A DNA stretch of 64,000 nucleotides, taken from an uncultured Clostridia bacterium. Lineage in GTDB: Bacteria > Bacillota > Clostridia > Oscillospirales > Acutalibacteraceae. Location of the stretch: NCBI GenBank assembly GCA_947166625.1, contig CAMVEX010000006.1:61179-125178 (forward strand), read 5' to 3'. Below are positions 42,095 through 50,286 of the stretch, piece after piece; the first letter of the stretch is position 1, and each line of letters starts with the position of its first letter. A program made the translations under genes and the position numbers. A model generated the notes under the pieces. It was not told the DNA's origin. It saw only the letters and a list, made by a program, of their open reading frames with translations, and did not search any database.

Positions 42095-43219
42095 TCAAAA
42101 TACCCTTTTACCCTTGACTACGGTCATAATTATCTCGGTCATATCACCGTTCAGAATTACAAAATCGGCATTTTTCCCTTTCTCAATACTGCCTGTAATA
42201 CCGTCTGCTCCTATCGCGGATGCAGGATTCACGGTAAGGCTCGCAATTATTTGATCAAACGGTATTCCTACGGAAATAAGATTCCTGAATTCGCCGAATA
42301 AATCTGCCGATGAGCCCGCAAGAGTACCGTCCTGCAATCTTACCGCGTCTGTTTTTATCACTTTCTGTCCGCCGAGGTAATATTCGCCCTCTCCGAGACC
42401 TGCAGCGGCAGTTCCGTCGCTTATCACTACGGTTTTATCTTTCCCGAGAATCTTAAAAGCAGCTCTGAGAGTCGCGGGGGCGATATGGATGAGATCGCAA
42501 ATAAGCTCACAATGAAAATCATCATCGGCATTATCAAAAGCGGCGCCCACAAGGCCCGGCTCCCGGGAGCCGAACTGAGTCATCGCATTAAACAAATGGG
42601 TCACATGAGAAACTCCGAGCGAAAAGGCGCGCATTGCCTCTTCATAAGACGCCTGCGTATGCGCGGCGGATATACGGCATATTTTTTTGACTTCTTTTAT
42701 AAATTCATCTGCACCCGTTCTTTCGGGAGCGATATCAACGAGCCTGACCGGACATATTTCATTCAGCCTCATAAAAAGCTCGATATCCGGATCCCTGATG
42801 TATTTTTCCGACTGAGCTCCTTTTTTGGCGGGAGAAATAAACGGACCTTCCATATTTATCCCATGGATATACGCACCGTTTTCTTTGCCCATGGTCTTGC
42901 TTATATTTTCAAATGAATCGGCAAGCAGGCGCTCATCGACCGTCATGGTGGTCGGGCAAAAAGAGGTGACGCCTCTCGAAGCGAGAAACTCGCTCATCCT
43001 GCCTGCGCTCTCGGGGTTGCCGTCGGTGCAGTCAAAGCCGTTGCAGCCGTGGATATGTATATCAATAAATCCCGGCAGAATGACCATTCCGCTGCAATCC
43101 GCGCCTTCGCCTTCAAATGCGCCTGTATCGGCTATTATTTCCCCTTCGGTCCTGATGTCTGTTTTTTTGAATACACCGCCGCCGTCCGGCAGATAAACCG
43201 TCGCATTCTTATATAACAT
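42095..43219 (-). CDS. nagA: N-acetylglucosamine-6-phosphate deacetylase
   Basis: A 374-residue amidohydrolase converting GlcNAc-6-P to glucosamine-6-P and acetate in amino-sugar and wall recycling. Motifs: PGFIDIHIHGCNGFD (metal HxH), GINMEGPFISPAKKGAQ, ISAAHTQASYEEA, VSHVTHLFNAM, and the catalytic Asp in VVISDGTAAAGLGEG, where the family more often has DAM; the Asp is kept. NagB and transport genes are not nearby. It starts at ATG 43219 after GAGGG. Only the acpP terminator lies before it and no clear separate promoter is seen. Confidence 0.95.
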   Translation of the reverse strand: MLYKNATVYLPDGGGVFKKTDIRTEGEIIADTGAFEGEGADCSGMVILPGFIDIHIHGCNGFDCTDGNPESAGRMSEFLASRGVTSFCPTTMTVDERLLADSFENISKTMGKENGAYIHGINMEGPFISPAKKGAQSEKYIRDPDIELFMRLNEICPVRLVDIAPERTGADEFIKEVKKICRISAAHTQASYEEAMRAFSLGVSHVTHLFNAMTQFGSREPGLVGAAFDNADDDFHCELICDLIHIAPATLRAAFKILGKDKTVVISDGTAAAGLGEGEYYLGGQKVIKTDAVRLQDGTLAGSSADLFGEFRNLISVGIPFDQIIASLTVNPASAIGADGITGSIEKGKNADFVILNGDMTEIIMTVVKGKRVF

Positions 43220-43241
43220 TATTATACACCCTCATACATAT

Positions 43242-43274
43242 ATAAAAGCCGCAATATCATAATGATACTGCGGC
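43242..43274 (-). terminator. Intrinsic terminator after acpP
   Basis: Minus strand 12-bp stem GCCGCAGTATCA / TGATATTGCGGC with a 3-base loop and one G-U pair (43263-43274 with 43248-43259), then TTTTATATA. The T run is short, so read-through to nagA is possible. Confidence 0.8.
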
Positions 43275-43281
43275 GTTGATT

Positions 43282-43512
43282 TTATTTTTTATTTGCTGCA
43301 ACATACTTGGCAAGGTCGCCTACTGTCTTGACCTTGTCAATAACATCATCAGAAAGCTCGATGCCGAATTCATCCTCGATCGACATAGCAAGATCGATCA
43401 TATCAAGGCTGCCTGCCCCGAGATCCTCTTCAAGAGTGGAATTCTCTTTAACAACGGATTTATCGAGCTCAAGCTGCTCGCTGATAATGTCTATAATCTT
43501 TTCAAGTACCAT
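43282..43512 (-). CDS. acpP: Acyl carrier protein
   Basis: A 76-residue acidic four-helix carrier of acyl chains. The attachment serine is S35 in LGAGSLDMID; the usual Asp just before it (DSL motif) is Gly here. The rest is typical: NSTLEEDL before, IEDEFGIELSDD after. Start ATG 43512 with GGAGG 5 bases upstream; the six extra codons upstream lack support. No fab genes lie beside it. It follows a 57-residue membrane protein by 27 bases and shares its strong promoter. Confidence 0.93.
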   Translation of the reverse strand: MVLEKIIDIISEQLELDKSVVKENSTLEEDLGAGSLDMIDLAMSIEDEFGIELSDDVIDKVKTVGDLAKYVAANKK

Positions 43513-43539
43513 ACTGTCCTCCGGGATCAAATAATTAAA

Positions 43540-43713
43540 TCAGCCGTTAACGGGCGCTTCACAGCAGGAGCAGGAAACATAATTCTCTTCGCTGTCTGCC
43601 TCAAGAGCCTTTTTCTCTTTGATCTTCTTAACAAGTAATACAACCCCGGCTATCGCTGCGCAAACAGCAACGACAATAGCAACTATCTTGCATATTTTCT
43701 TTACAGTTTCCAT
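43540..43713 (-). CDS. Small membrane protein with C-terminal CSCC motif
   Basis: A 57-residue gene that is easily missed because of its length. ATG 43713 is preceded by GGAGG at 6 bases and by a consensus promoter. Layout: short basic N-terminus, one hydrophobic helix (about residues 8-28, with two cysteines), a basic stretch (KKIKEKK), acidic turn, and a cysteine cluster (VSCSCCEAP) near the C-terminus. The plan recalls small FeoB-associated cysteine-rich membrane proteins, but no feoB is near. It is cotranscribed with acpP. Function unknown. Confidence 0.82.
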   Translation of the reverse strand: METVKKICKIVAIVVAVCAAIAGVVLLVKKIKEKKALEADSEENYVSCSCCEAPVNG

Positions 43714-43762
43714 ATCTATCCTCCGTATTTATATTGCGCAGTTTCCTGCGATTTGTGGGTCA

Positions 43763-43791
43763 ATTATATCAAACTATGATCTGCTTGTCAA
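43763..43791 (-). promoter_or_regulatory. Consensus promoter of small membrane protein-acpP unit
   Basis: Minus strand TTGACA (43786-43791), exactly 17 bases, TATAAT (43763-43768), with an extended TGA before the -10 box. It is a full consensus match, implying strong constitutive transcription. Confidence 0.93.
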
Positions 43792-43800
43792 CAATTTAAC

Positions 43801-43833
43801 AGCCGCGGTCATAAAAATTTAACAACCGCGGCT
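43801..43833 (-). terminator. Candidate terminator after rpsT
   Basis: A 9-bp GC-rich stem AGCCGCGGT / ACCGCGGCT with a 15-base AT-rich loop, just past the rpsT stop. The tract that follows (GTTAAATTG) is T-rich but not a clean T run, so efficiency is doubtful. A GTTAAATT element appears both in the loop and after the stem. Confidence 0.45.
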
Positions 43834-43849
43834 ATGAAATCCTCGTAAA

Positions 43850-44101
43850 TTACTTACCGAGTTTTGAAAGCGCTGACTTTTTACGGGCAGCATTGTTTTT
43901 GTGGATAAGACCCTTTGCTGCAGCCTGGTCAACTTTTTTAATTGCTTCTCTTACGAGTACGTCTGCCTCGGGAGCGCCGGCTTCAACAGCGGCATGAGCC
44001 TTTTTAATAGCAGTCTTGAGCGCAGTGTTGCGTGACTTGTTTCTCGCGGCTCTGGTCTTATTGACTATAACTCTTTTCTTAGCTGACTTGATATTGGGCA
44101 T
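43850..44101 (-). CDS. rpsT: 30S ribosomal protein S20
   Basis: An 83-residue basic helical protein that binds the 5' domain of 16S rRNA. Family core: PNIKSAKKRV at the start, RAARNKSRNTALKTAIKKA, and the C-terminal GLIHKNNAARKKSALSK. Start ATG 44101 with GGAGGTG upstream. It is a single-gene unit, as usual, with its own promoter at 44132. Confidence 0.98.
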   Translation of the reverse strand: MPNIKSAKKRVIVNKTRAARNKSRNTALKTAIKKAHAAVEAGAPEADVLVREAIKKVDQAAAKGLIHKNNAARKKSALSKLGK

Positions 44102-44131
44102 ATAGACACCTCCTTCTTCATACGTTTTGTA

Positions 44132-44160
44132 ATAATATCATACTTTTTTACGGATTGCAA
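44132..44160 (-). promoter_or_regulatory. Promoter of rpsT
   Basis: Minus strand TTGCAA (44155-44160), 17 bases, TATTAT (44132-44137) with an extended TGA. It is divergent from the mraZ promoter. The 305-base gap 44102-44406 holds these two promoters and a short CCGCCGGCGG palindrome near 44205, and nothing else I can support. Confidence 0.8.
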
Positions 44161-44302
44161 GAAGAAAATCAAAAAAGTTTCTTATGAGGAAAAAATTTCG
44201 CTCCGCCGGCGGTTTTTGAGGACTTCAGAGGTGAATTTTACACGCCGGATAACAAAAAATACCGAAAATCCGAAAAAAATATGAATTTTTTTAAAAAAAT
44301 GC

Positions 44303-44331
44303 TTGCATTTTCAAAATCCTTACAGTATAAT
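44303..44331 (+). promoter_or_regulatory. Promoter of division/cell-wall cluster
   Basis: TTGCAT (44303-44308), 17 bases, TATAAT (44326-44331). The leader downstream (44344-44371) contains GGG-rich steps (GGGTCGGATTGGGG) and a GGGG/CCCC hairpin. MraZ proteins repress their own operon at GGG-containing direct repeats, so these could be the operator, but spacing is not canonical. Confidence 0.75.
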
Positions 44332-44406
44332 GAAGGAGCCAAAAGGGTCGGATTGGGGCTCGTCCCCAGATTTATCCGTAAAATGTTTCAGAAAGGAGAT
44401 GACCGT

Positions 44407-44868
44407 ATGCCGGCCGCAGCAGTTCAGCAATGCTTTGGCGGAAGCCAGATCTGCAAGTTCGATCAGATGAACCGCTTGACTCTGCCCGTCAAGTTCAGGG
44501 CAAGATACGGAAATACGGTTTATCTCATGAAAAACATTCAGGATCCCGACGATAAATGTATATTGGGTTATACAGAGGAAGACTTCGTCAAAGTTTATGA
44601 CAACCTCGCGAAAGTTTACAGCGGCAGACAGCTCACTCTGGTCCAGCGTTTGTTTATGGATAACTGTGAGATGGCGACTATCGACAGCTCAGGCCGTGTG
44701 ACCTTCAAACCCGAATACAGAGAGTTCGCCGATCTTACCGAAGACGCAAAGGTGATCAGCAACCCCGACAGGCTTGAATTCTGGAACAAAGACAACTGGG
44801 CGAAGCAATTCGAAAGCGAAGAAGCGATCCCCGACCTTTCGCAGATCATTCTCTCCCCCAGGGCATAA
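44407..44868 (+). CDS. mraZ: Transcriptional regulator MraZ
   Basis: A 153-residue MraZ with two SpoVT/AbrB-like swapped-hairpin repeats, each ending in the DxxxR signature: KFDQMNRLTLPVKFRARYG and TIDSSGRVTFKPEYREFADL. It forms a ring that binds upstream of its own operon and usually represses it. ATG 44407 is chosen since AAAGGAG lies 8 bases before it. A longer frame from 44281 would cover the promoter and has no homology. It is the first gene of the dcw cluster. Confidence 0.95.
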   Translation: MPAAAVQQCFGGSQICKFDQMNRLTLPVKFRARYGNTVYLMKNIQDPDDKCILGYTEEDFVKVYDNLAKVYSGRQLTLVQRLFMDNCEMATIDSSGRVTFKPEYREFADLTEDAKVISNPDRLEFWNKDNWAKQFESEEAIPDLSQIILSPRA

Positions 44869-44871
44869 GCA

Positions 44872-45798
44872 ATGGAACCGGCAAATTTTTCTCATATTCC
44901 TGTATTATTCAAAGAAACTATTGAATCTCTCAACATAGGCCCGGATGGCTCATATGTTGACTGTACAGCGGGCGGTGGTGGTCATTCAGGAGCCGTAGCT
45001 AAGCTCCTAACCACCGGTAGGCTCGTTGCAATAGACAGGGATCCGCAGGCGATCGAGGTTTTGCATAAGCGACTCGATATATATAATAATGTTACTATAA
45101 TAAATAATAACTTCTTTTTCATAAAATCAATACTCCAAGGTCTGCATATCGACAAAGCAGACGGTATATTGGCAGACCTTGGAGTAAGCTCCCATCAGCT
45201 CGATGATGCATCGAGGGGATTTTCTTTTCATAAGGACGCTCCTCTCGATATGAGAATGAGCATGAGCGGTAAATCAGCCGCGGACGCGGTGAATACCCTC
45301 TCCCAGCAGGAGCTTCAAAAAATCATTTTTGAATACGGCGAAGAAAAATTCGCTCAGCGCATCGCGGCGGCGATAGTCAAAGAAAGAAACTCAGCGCCGA
45401 TCAAAAGCACTTTACAGCTTGCAGATATAATCTCAAATGCCGTTCCGGCAGCCGCACGGCGCGATTCACACCCGGCAAGAAAAACTTTTCAGGCATTGAG
45501 GATTTATGTAAACGGCGAGTTAGACGGTTTGACAAAAGCGGTCGAAGATATGTTTGACTGCCTTAAACCCGGCGGAAGGCTCAGCATAATAACCTTCCAC
45601 TCTCTTGAAGACAGAGCGGTCAAAAACGCTCTTGCTCCGCTCGCAAAGGGCTGCACCTGCCCCAAGAATTTCCCGGTATGCGTTTGCGGAAACAAGCCGA
45701 AAGCAAAGCTTTTTAAGCCTGTGACTACGAGCGAAGAAGAAATCAAAAATAATCCCAGAGCCCGTTCCGCACGGCTCAGAACTGCGGAAAAACTGTAA
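44872..45798 (+). CDS. rsmH: 16S rRNA (cytosine-1402-N4) methyltransferase
   Basis: A 308-residue SAM-dependent RsmH (MraW). SAM motif [13 protein letters not shown], then [29 protein letters not shown] and [15 protein letters not shown], all hallmark segments. A lysine/arginine-rich C-terminus carries cysteine pairs ([13 protein letters not shown]). The gene starts 3 bases after mraZ. A perfect 15-bp inverted repeat lies in its coding sequence (45131-45186). Confidence 0.97.
   Translation: MEPANFSHIPVLFKETIESLNIGPDGSYVDCTAGGGGHSGAVAKLLTTGRLVAIDRDPQAIEVLHKRLDIYNNVTIINNNFFFIKSILQGLHIDKADGILADLGVSSHQLDDASRGFSFHKDAPLDMRMSMSGKSAADAVNTLSQQELQKIIFEYGEEKFAQRIAAAIVKERNSAPIKSTLQLADIISNAVPAAARRDSHPARKTFQALRIYVNGELDGLTKAVEDMFDCLKPGGRLSIITFHSLEDRAVKNALAPLAKGCTCPKNFPVCVCGNKPKAKLFKPVTTSEEEIKNNPRARSARLRTAEKL
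45131..45186 (+). repeat. Perfect 15-bp inverted repeat inside rsmH
   Basis: TACTCCAAGGTCTGC (45131-45145) and GCAGACCTTGGAGTA (45172-45186) are exact reverse complements with a 26-base loop. The transcript could form a stable stem within the rsmH message. The two arms encode LQGL and ADLGV in a conserved part of the protein, so chance plus protein constraint could explain it. Confidence 0.8.
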
Positions 45799-45814
45799 AA
45801 AAGGAGGGGCGGAG

Positions 45815-46267
45815 ATGGACGATTTTGATTATGTTCCCGGTATGTTTTTAAATTCATCGGCTGCCCCGAAAATAGAAAAATATCCCGAGCAAAAGCCCGA
45901 GAAACAAGTCAAAGAAGAGGTACGGGAACGGGTCTCAACTGTCAGCATCAAAGCGGTTTTGGCTTTCATCGGTGTATTGGCCGTAATCATCACGATGCTC
46001 TCGACCGTTATTTACCTCAATGAAAAGATCATAGCCAATCAAAAGGATATCACAAAATACACCAATCAGGTCAAACAGGCCAACGCCGAAAACGTTAGGC
46101 TCACAGCCGAGCTCAGTTCTATCATCTCAGCAGACAAGATTCAGAACTATGCAGTGACGGTCTTAGGAATGCAGCAAGCGGAAAGATACCAGATTCATTA
46201 CTTTGAAGACAGGGATGGCGACAAAGTAGTGGTAGCTGCCGGTAAAATTCCGAATGCAGATACATGA
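45815..46267 (+). CDS. ftsL: FtsL-type division protein
   Basis: A 150-residue bitopic protein: cytoplasmic charged head (1-45), one membrane helix (about 47-69), then a coiled-coil periplasm-side segment (KIIANQKDITKYTNQVKQANAENVRLTAEL, with heptad spacing) and a short tail. This is the FtsL/DivIC septum-initiator plan, and its position between rsmH and the PBP gene is diagnostic. It works with DivIB and a DivIC-like protein to activate FtsW-PBP. Start ATG 45815 after AGGAGG. Confidence 0.88.
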   Translation: MDDFDYVPGMFLNSSAAPKIEKYPEQKPEKQVKEEVRERVSTVSIKAVLAFIGVLAVIITMLSTVIYLNEKIIANQKDITKYTNQVKQANAENVRLTAELSSIISADKIQNYAVTVLGMQQAERYQIHYFEDRDGDKVVVAAGKIPNADT

Positions 46268-46285
46268 GTATTTAAGCTCGTGACC

Positions 46286-46322
46286 ATGCTGTCTCAAACT
46301 CAATTGGGACAGCATATTTTTT
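46286..46322 (+). terminator. Intrinsic terminator between ftsL and PBP gene
   Basis: A 12-bp stem ATGCTGTCTCAA / TTGGGACAGCAT with one G-U pair and a 6-base loop, followed by ATTTTTTC. It is a textbook terminator inside the division cluster, so distal genes need read-through, antitermination or another promoter; none of these is clear in the 24 bases that remain before the PBP start. Confidence 0.85.
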
Positions 46323-46345
46323 CATTATGAAAGGGGTGCGCAAAA

Positions 46346-48817
46346 GTGGAGAATTCGGAAAATCCGAGATACAGACTCCCGTCTCGTGTCAGAGTAGTCT
46401 CGCTGATACTTGCATTTGCCACCGCTTTGATCACCTTCAGGCTCGCGGAGATCCAGATTTTTAACGCCGATGAATACAAAAAGAACGCAACTGCGGCTCA
46501 GTGGCGCACCGAAATCATCCCCGCAGCAAGAGGTACGATATATGACGCAAACGGCACCGTTATCGCCCGAAGCGCTCAGACCTGGGAACTTGACTTTTAT
46601 CCCGAAAGATTCAATAACGAAAAATTTCGCGAAGCCGTTTGCAAAGATACGGCGGAGCTTCTCGACCTCGATTATGACGAGCTGATGGAGCTGACCGCAG
46701 CAGAAAAATCCGACGACCCCGATAAGCCGGGCAAAGACGCCCCGGTAAAAATCAAATCACAGATGGAGCTGAGCGAAAAGCTCCTCATAAACTGCGGTAA
46801 AGACGGGCACAAAGAAGGCGACCCGAATGTGTGCCTTATGCACAGAAAATATACGGAAAAATATACCAACAGCAAGGGAAAAGAAGCCACAAGATCTTAC
46901 CGTTACGGCAATGTGATGACCCTCGTGACGGACAGCAAGCGTTACTACCCCATGGGCGAATTCGCTTCGTCGATCATCGGAAGCGTCAATGCGGACGGAA
47001 ACGGCGTTGCCGGCATAGAGGGCTACTGCAACACCCTCCTCTCCGGCAAAGACGGCAGAAAAACGACCTACGGAAGCAATCTCGATGAGAATACCGAAAC
47101 TCTCTATGAAGCATCCGACGGAGTAAGTCTCAAGCTCACCATTGATGAGAATTTGCAGAATATCCTCTCGGAAAATGTAAAAGAAATGTATGAAACCGCC
47201 GGCGGTATAGGCGCATACGGAATTATGATGGATGTCAAGACCGGAGCGATCCTCGCCTCCGAATCCGTTGCGTATAAGGGCGAATACGACCTTAAAAATC
47301 CGTCGGAATTAAATGATTACTATAAAGCAAAGCTTGAAAAAGCCGTTGCGAACGACGATTTTACGGACCTGACAAAATATCTCAGGCCTAACGGAGATAC
47401 AACACCTGCGGAATCCGATACGGCAGATGAAGAAGAGAAAAAGCCCGATCCGCTCGATGAGATCCGCAACGAGACAGATTTCGCAAAGCGCAGCGCTCTC
47501 CATTCAAAAACGCTCGGCAGATTCTATATGTTTGAGCAGTGGAATAACTATATTACATCCGAAACTTATCACCCCGGCTCCGTATTCAAGGTGTTCCTTG
47601 CCTCAGCCGCGCTTGAGGAAAACATTCTTGAGGATGATTACAGATACACCTGCATAGGCGCGGTATCGGTTGAGGACCGGATCTTCCACTGTCACTATGC
47701 AAGCGGTCACGGGACCCAGGATCTCAGACACGGTCTGATGAATTCCTGCAACCCGTTCTTTGTAAAGCTCGGCCTCAAACTCGGAGCCGAAAAGTTCTTT
47801 GAATATTTCAAGGCATTCGGATTTACAGAAAAGACGGGTCTTGAGACCATAGGCGAAGCAAATCCCATATATTTCAAAGCGGATGACCTCTCGGCGGTCA
47901 CCCTCGCGAGCGAATCCTTCGGTCAGACCTTCAGCGTTACGCCGATCCAGGTCATCACAGCTCTTTCGTCGATCGCAAACGGCGGCTATCTGATGCAGCC
48001 TTATCTTATCGACGAGGAGCTTGACAGCGAAGGAAACATTCTCAAAAAGACCCAGCCGACGGTAAGAAGGCAGGTCATTTCGGAAAGCACGGCGTCGGAA
48101 ATCGCTTCGATGATGGAAGACGTATGTATAAGCGGCACCGGCAGAAACGGATATGTGGCGGGCTACAGGGTAGCAGGAAAGACGGGAACTACTCAGAAAT
48201 ACCAGCTGAGCGGCACTTATATCGCGTCATTCGCCTGCTTTGCTCCCGCAGACGACCCGGAGATCGCTCTGCTGCTTATAGTTGATGAGCCTGTTGCCGA
48301 AATCAACGGCTCTACCGTATGCGCACCCACGGCAGCCAAAATAATGGAAAGCTCACTCGAATATCTCGGAGTTGAGCGTCAATATACGGAGCAGGAGCTC
48401 CAGAAGCTTGATACATTCACTCCCGGCGTAGTCGGCAGCGATGTTGATTCCGCTGTTAAAAAGCTTGAGGAATCGGGCTTCTCGGTCAGAGTGATCGGCA
48501 CGGGAAATACGGTGCACAGCCAGAGCCCTGCGGGCGGTCAGACCATCCCCCGCGGAGGAGTTATAGCAGTATATACAACGGATAATGAAGAGGATAAGCT
48601 TGAGGTCACGGTGCCCGATTTAACGGGTATGAGCACCAAGGCGGTGCAGAAATATGCCGCCTCGGAGGGTCTGAATGTAAGGATTTCGGGCAATTCAAAT
48701 CTCGGAGTTATTTCTTATGAACAAAGCATAGAGGCCGGCACAACGGCTGAATACGGAACGATAGTGACCGTATATTTCAAATCGTATGAAAATATAGGCG
48801 ACAGCACGGAGGACTGA
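46346..48817 (+). CDS. Class B penicillin-binding protein with two PASTA domains (PBP2/SpoVD type)
   Basis: An 823-residue septal transpeptidase. Membrane helix about 16-34, dimerisation domain with AARGTIYDANG, transpeptidase domain with the active-site S412-x-x-K415 (PGSVFK), SCN (467-469) and KTGT (612-615). Two C-terminal PASTA repeats cover about 670-735 and 738-815. An acidic low-complexity insert (about 350-375) precedes the active site. The start is GTG 46346 behind AAAGGGGTG. In Clostridia one gene at this place may act as division PBP2b or sporulation SpoVD; with only one copy here, a division role is the simpler view. It partners with FtsW downstream. Confidence 0.94.
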   Translation: MENSENPRYRLPSRVRVVSLILAFATALITFRLAEIQIFNADEYKKNATAAQWRTEIIPAARGTIYDANGTVIARSAQTWELDFYPERFNNEKFREAVCKDTAELLDLDYDELMELTAAEKSDDPDKPGKDAPVKIKSQMELSEKLLINCGKDGHKEGDPNVCLMHRKYTEKYTNSKGKEATRSYRYGNVMTLVTDSKRYYPMGEFASSIIGSVNADGNGVAGIEGYCNTLLSGKDGRKTTYGSNLDENTETLYEASDGVSLKLTIDENLQNILSENVKEMYETAGGIGAYGIMMDVKTGAILASESVAYKGEYDLKNPSELNDYYKAKLEKAVANDDFTDLTKYLRPNGDTTPAESDTADEEEKKPDPLDEIRNETDFAKRSALHSKTLGRFYMFEQWNNYITSETYHPGSVFKVFLASAALEENILEDDYRYTCIGAVSVEDRIFHCHYASGHGTQDLRHGLMNSCNPFFVKLGLKLGAEKFFEYFKAFGFTEKTGLETIGEANPIYFKADDLSAVTLASESFGQTFSVTPIQVITALSSIANGGYLMQPYLIDEELDSEGNILKKTQPTVRRQVISESTASEIASMMEDVCISGTGRNGYVAGYRVAGKTGTTQKYQLSGTYIASFACFAPADDPEIALLLIVDEPVAEINGSTVCAPTAAKIMESSLEYLGVERQYTEQELQKLDTFTPGVVGSDVDSAVKKLEESGFSVRVIGTGNTVHSQSPAGGQTIPRGGVIAVYTTDNEEDKLEVTVPDLTGMSTKAVQKYAASEGLNVRISGNSNLGVISYEQSIEAGTTAEYGTIVTVYFKSYENIGDSTED

Positions 48818-48842
48818 ACCCGTGCCGCCCGGAGGAACAAAA

Positions 48843-50276
48843 ATGAAGCTTTCGGTATTGACGGCGCATATTAACGCTGCGCCCCCTGCGGAGGATTGCG
48901 AGGTAACTCTCATAACCGACAATTCTTCAAAGGTCTGCCCCGGCTCTGTGTTTGTCTGCATAAAAGGCATGCACTTTGACGGTCACACCAAAGCGGCTGA
49001 GGCGCTCAGGAACGGCGCCGTTGCCGTTGTGGTTTCTCACGACCTCGGGCTTGAGAAACAGATAATCGTTGAGAATACAAGGAGCGCATACACGCTCCTT
49101 TGCTCCGCGTTTTACGGTAATCCCGAAAAAATGCTGAAGATAATAGGAATAACCGGCACAAACGGCAAAACCACCACTGCGTTTGTTATAAGCTCCTCGC
49201 TTGAAAAAATGGGGCATAAAACCGGCATGATAGGCACGGTAAAAAACATTCTCGGAAACGGTGTTGAAATACCCGCTTCGCTTACTACCCCCGATCCGTT
49301 TGAATTATTTTCTCTCTTTGCTAAGATGGTCAAAAACGGCTGCGAATACTGTGTTATGGAGGTCAGCTCGCAGGCTCTTGACCAGCGCAGAGTTGACGGC
49401 ATAAAATTTGAAGCCGCCGTCTTTACCAATCTTACGCAGGATCACCTCGATTATCACGGCACCTTTGAAAACTACAAAGCCGCAAAACATATTTTATTTG
49501 AAAACACATCCATCGGGATATTCAATCTCGACGATGAAGCGGCGGAATATATGATGAGCTCGACCGATTGCCGCAAAGTCACCTATTCCGCGAGCGAAAA
49601 CACCTGCGATTATTCTGCAAAAAACATCAAGCTCAGCGCCGGCGGCGTAAAATATGAGCTTGTAAGCGACAATAATATAGGCAGGGTCAATTTTAAGGTG
49701 CCCGGAAAATTCAGCGTTTACAATTCAATGTGCGCCGTTATCTGCCTGGTTGAAATCGGAATGGATTTCTCCGCTTCCGTGGAGGCTGTTTCCGAATGTC
49801 AGGGAGTCCCCGGCAGGATGGAAATAGTTGAAACAGACACCCCCTACACCGTCATCATAGACTATGCTCACACACCCGACAGCCTTGAAAACGCCATCAC
49901 CACGCTCAAAGAAGTGACTGCGGGCAGGGTCATCGCGGTATTCGGCTGCGGAGGCGACAGAGATAAAACCAAGCGCCCCATCATGGGCGAAATAGGCACG
50001 GCTCTCGCCGACATTGCCGTGATCACATCGGATAACCCGAGAAGCGAAGATCCTCAGGCGATCATTGACGATATTCTCGCCGGGGTGCCTAAACACAAGC
50101 ACGCAAAAGTGATCGTTGAAGCGGACAGGACCGCTGCCATAGCCAAGGCTCTCTCCGCCGCGCAGGAAAACGATGTTGTGATATTGGCGGGCAAAGGGCA
50201 CGAAACATATCAGATTCTTTCAACCGGCAAAATCCACTATGACGAAAGAGAAGTAATAGCGAATATTTTGAAATGA
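48843..50276 (+). CDS. murE: UDP-MurNAc-L-Ala-D-Glu:meso-diaminopimelate ligase
   Basis: A 477-residue Mur ligase adding the third residue of the stem peptide. ATP loop GITGTNGKTTTAF, the carbamylated-lysine region, HTPDSLENA, and DNPRSEDP, the DNPR signature of enzymes that use meso-diaminopimelate rather than lysine. Start ATG 48843 with GGAGG 7 bases upstream; a GTG at 48822 precedes the ribosome site and is rejected. The gap to the PBP gene is 25 bases. Confidence 0.96.
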   Translation: MKLSVLTAHINAAPPAEDCEVTLITDNSSKVCPGSVFVCIKGMHFDGHTKAAEALRNGAVAVVVSHDLGLEKQIIVENTRSAYTLLCSAFYGNPEKMLKIIGITGTNGKTTTAFVISSSLEKMGHKTGMIGTVKNILGNGVEIPASLTTPDPFELFSLFAKMVKNGCEYCVMEVSSQALDQRRVDGIKFEAAVFTNLTQDHLDYHGTFENYKAAKHILFENTSIGIFNLDDEAAEYMMSSTDCRKVTYSASENTCDYSAKNIKLSAGGVKYELVSDNNIGRVNFKVPGKFSVYNSMCAVICLVEIGMDFSASVEAVSECQGVPGRMEIVETDTPYTVIIDYAHTPDSLENAITTLKEVTAGRVIAVFGCGGDRDKTKRPIMGEIGTALADIAVITSDNPRSEDPQAIIDDILAGVPKHKHAKVIVEADRTAAIAKALSAAQENDVVILAGKGHETYQILSTGKIHYDEREVIANILK

Positions 50277-50286
50277 GGAAATAAAG

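Noticed and set aside
44281..44406. N-terminal extension of MraZ from the ATG at 44281
   Set aside because: It would cover the sigma-A promoter at 44303-44331, has no ribosome site and adds residues not found in MraZ.
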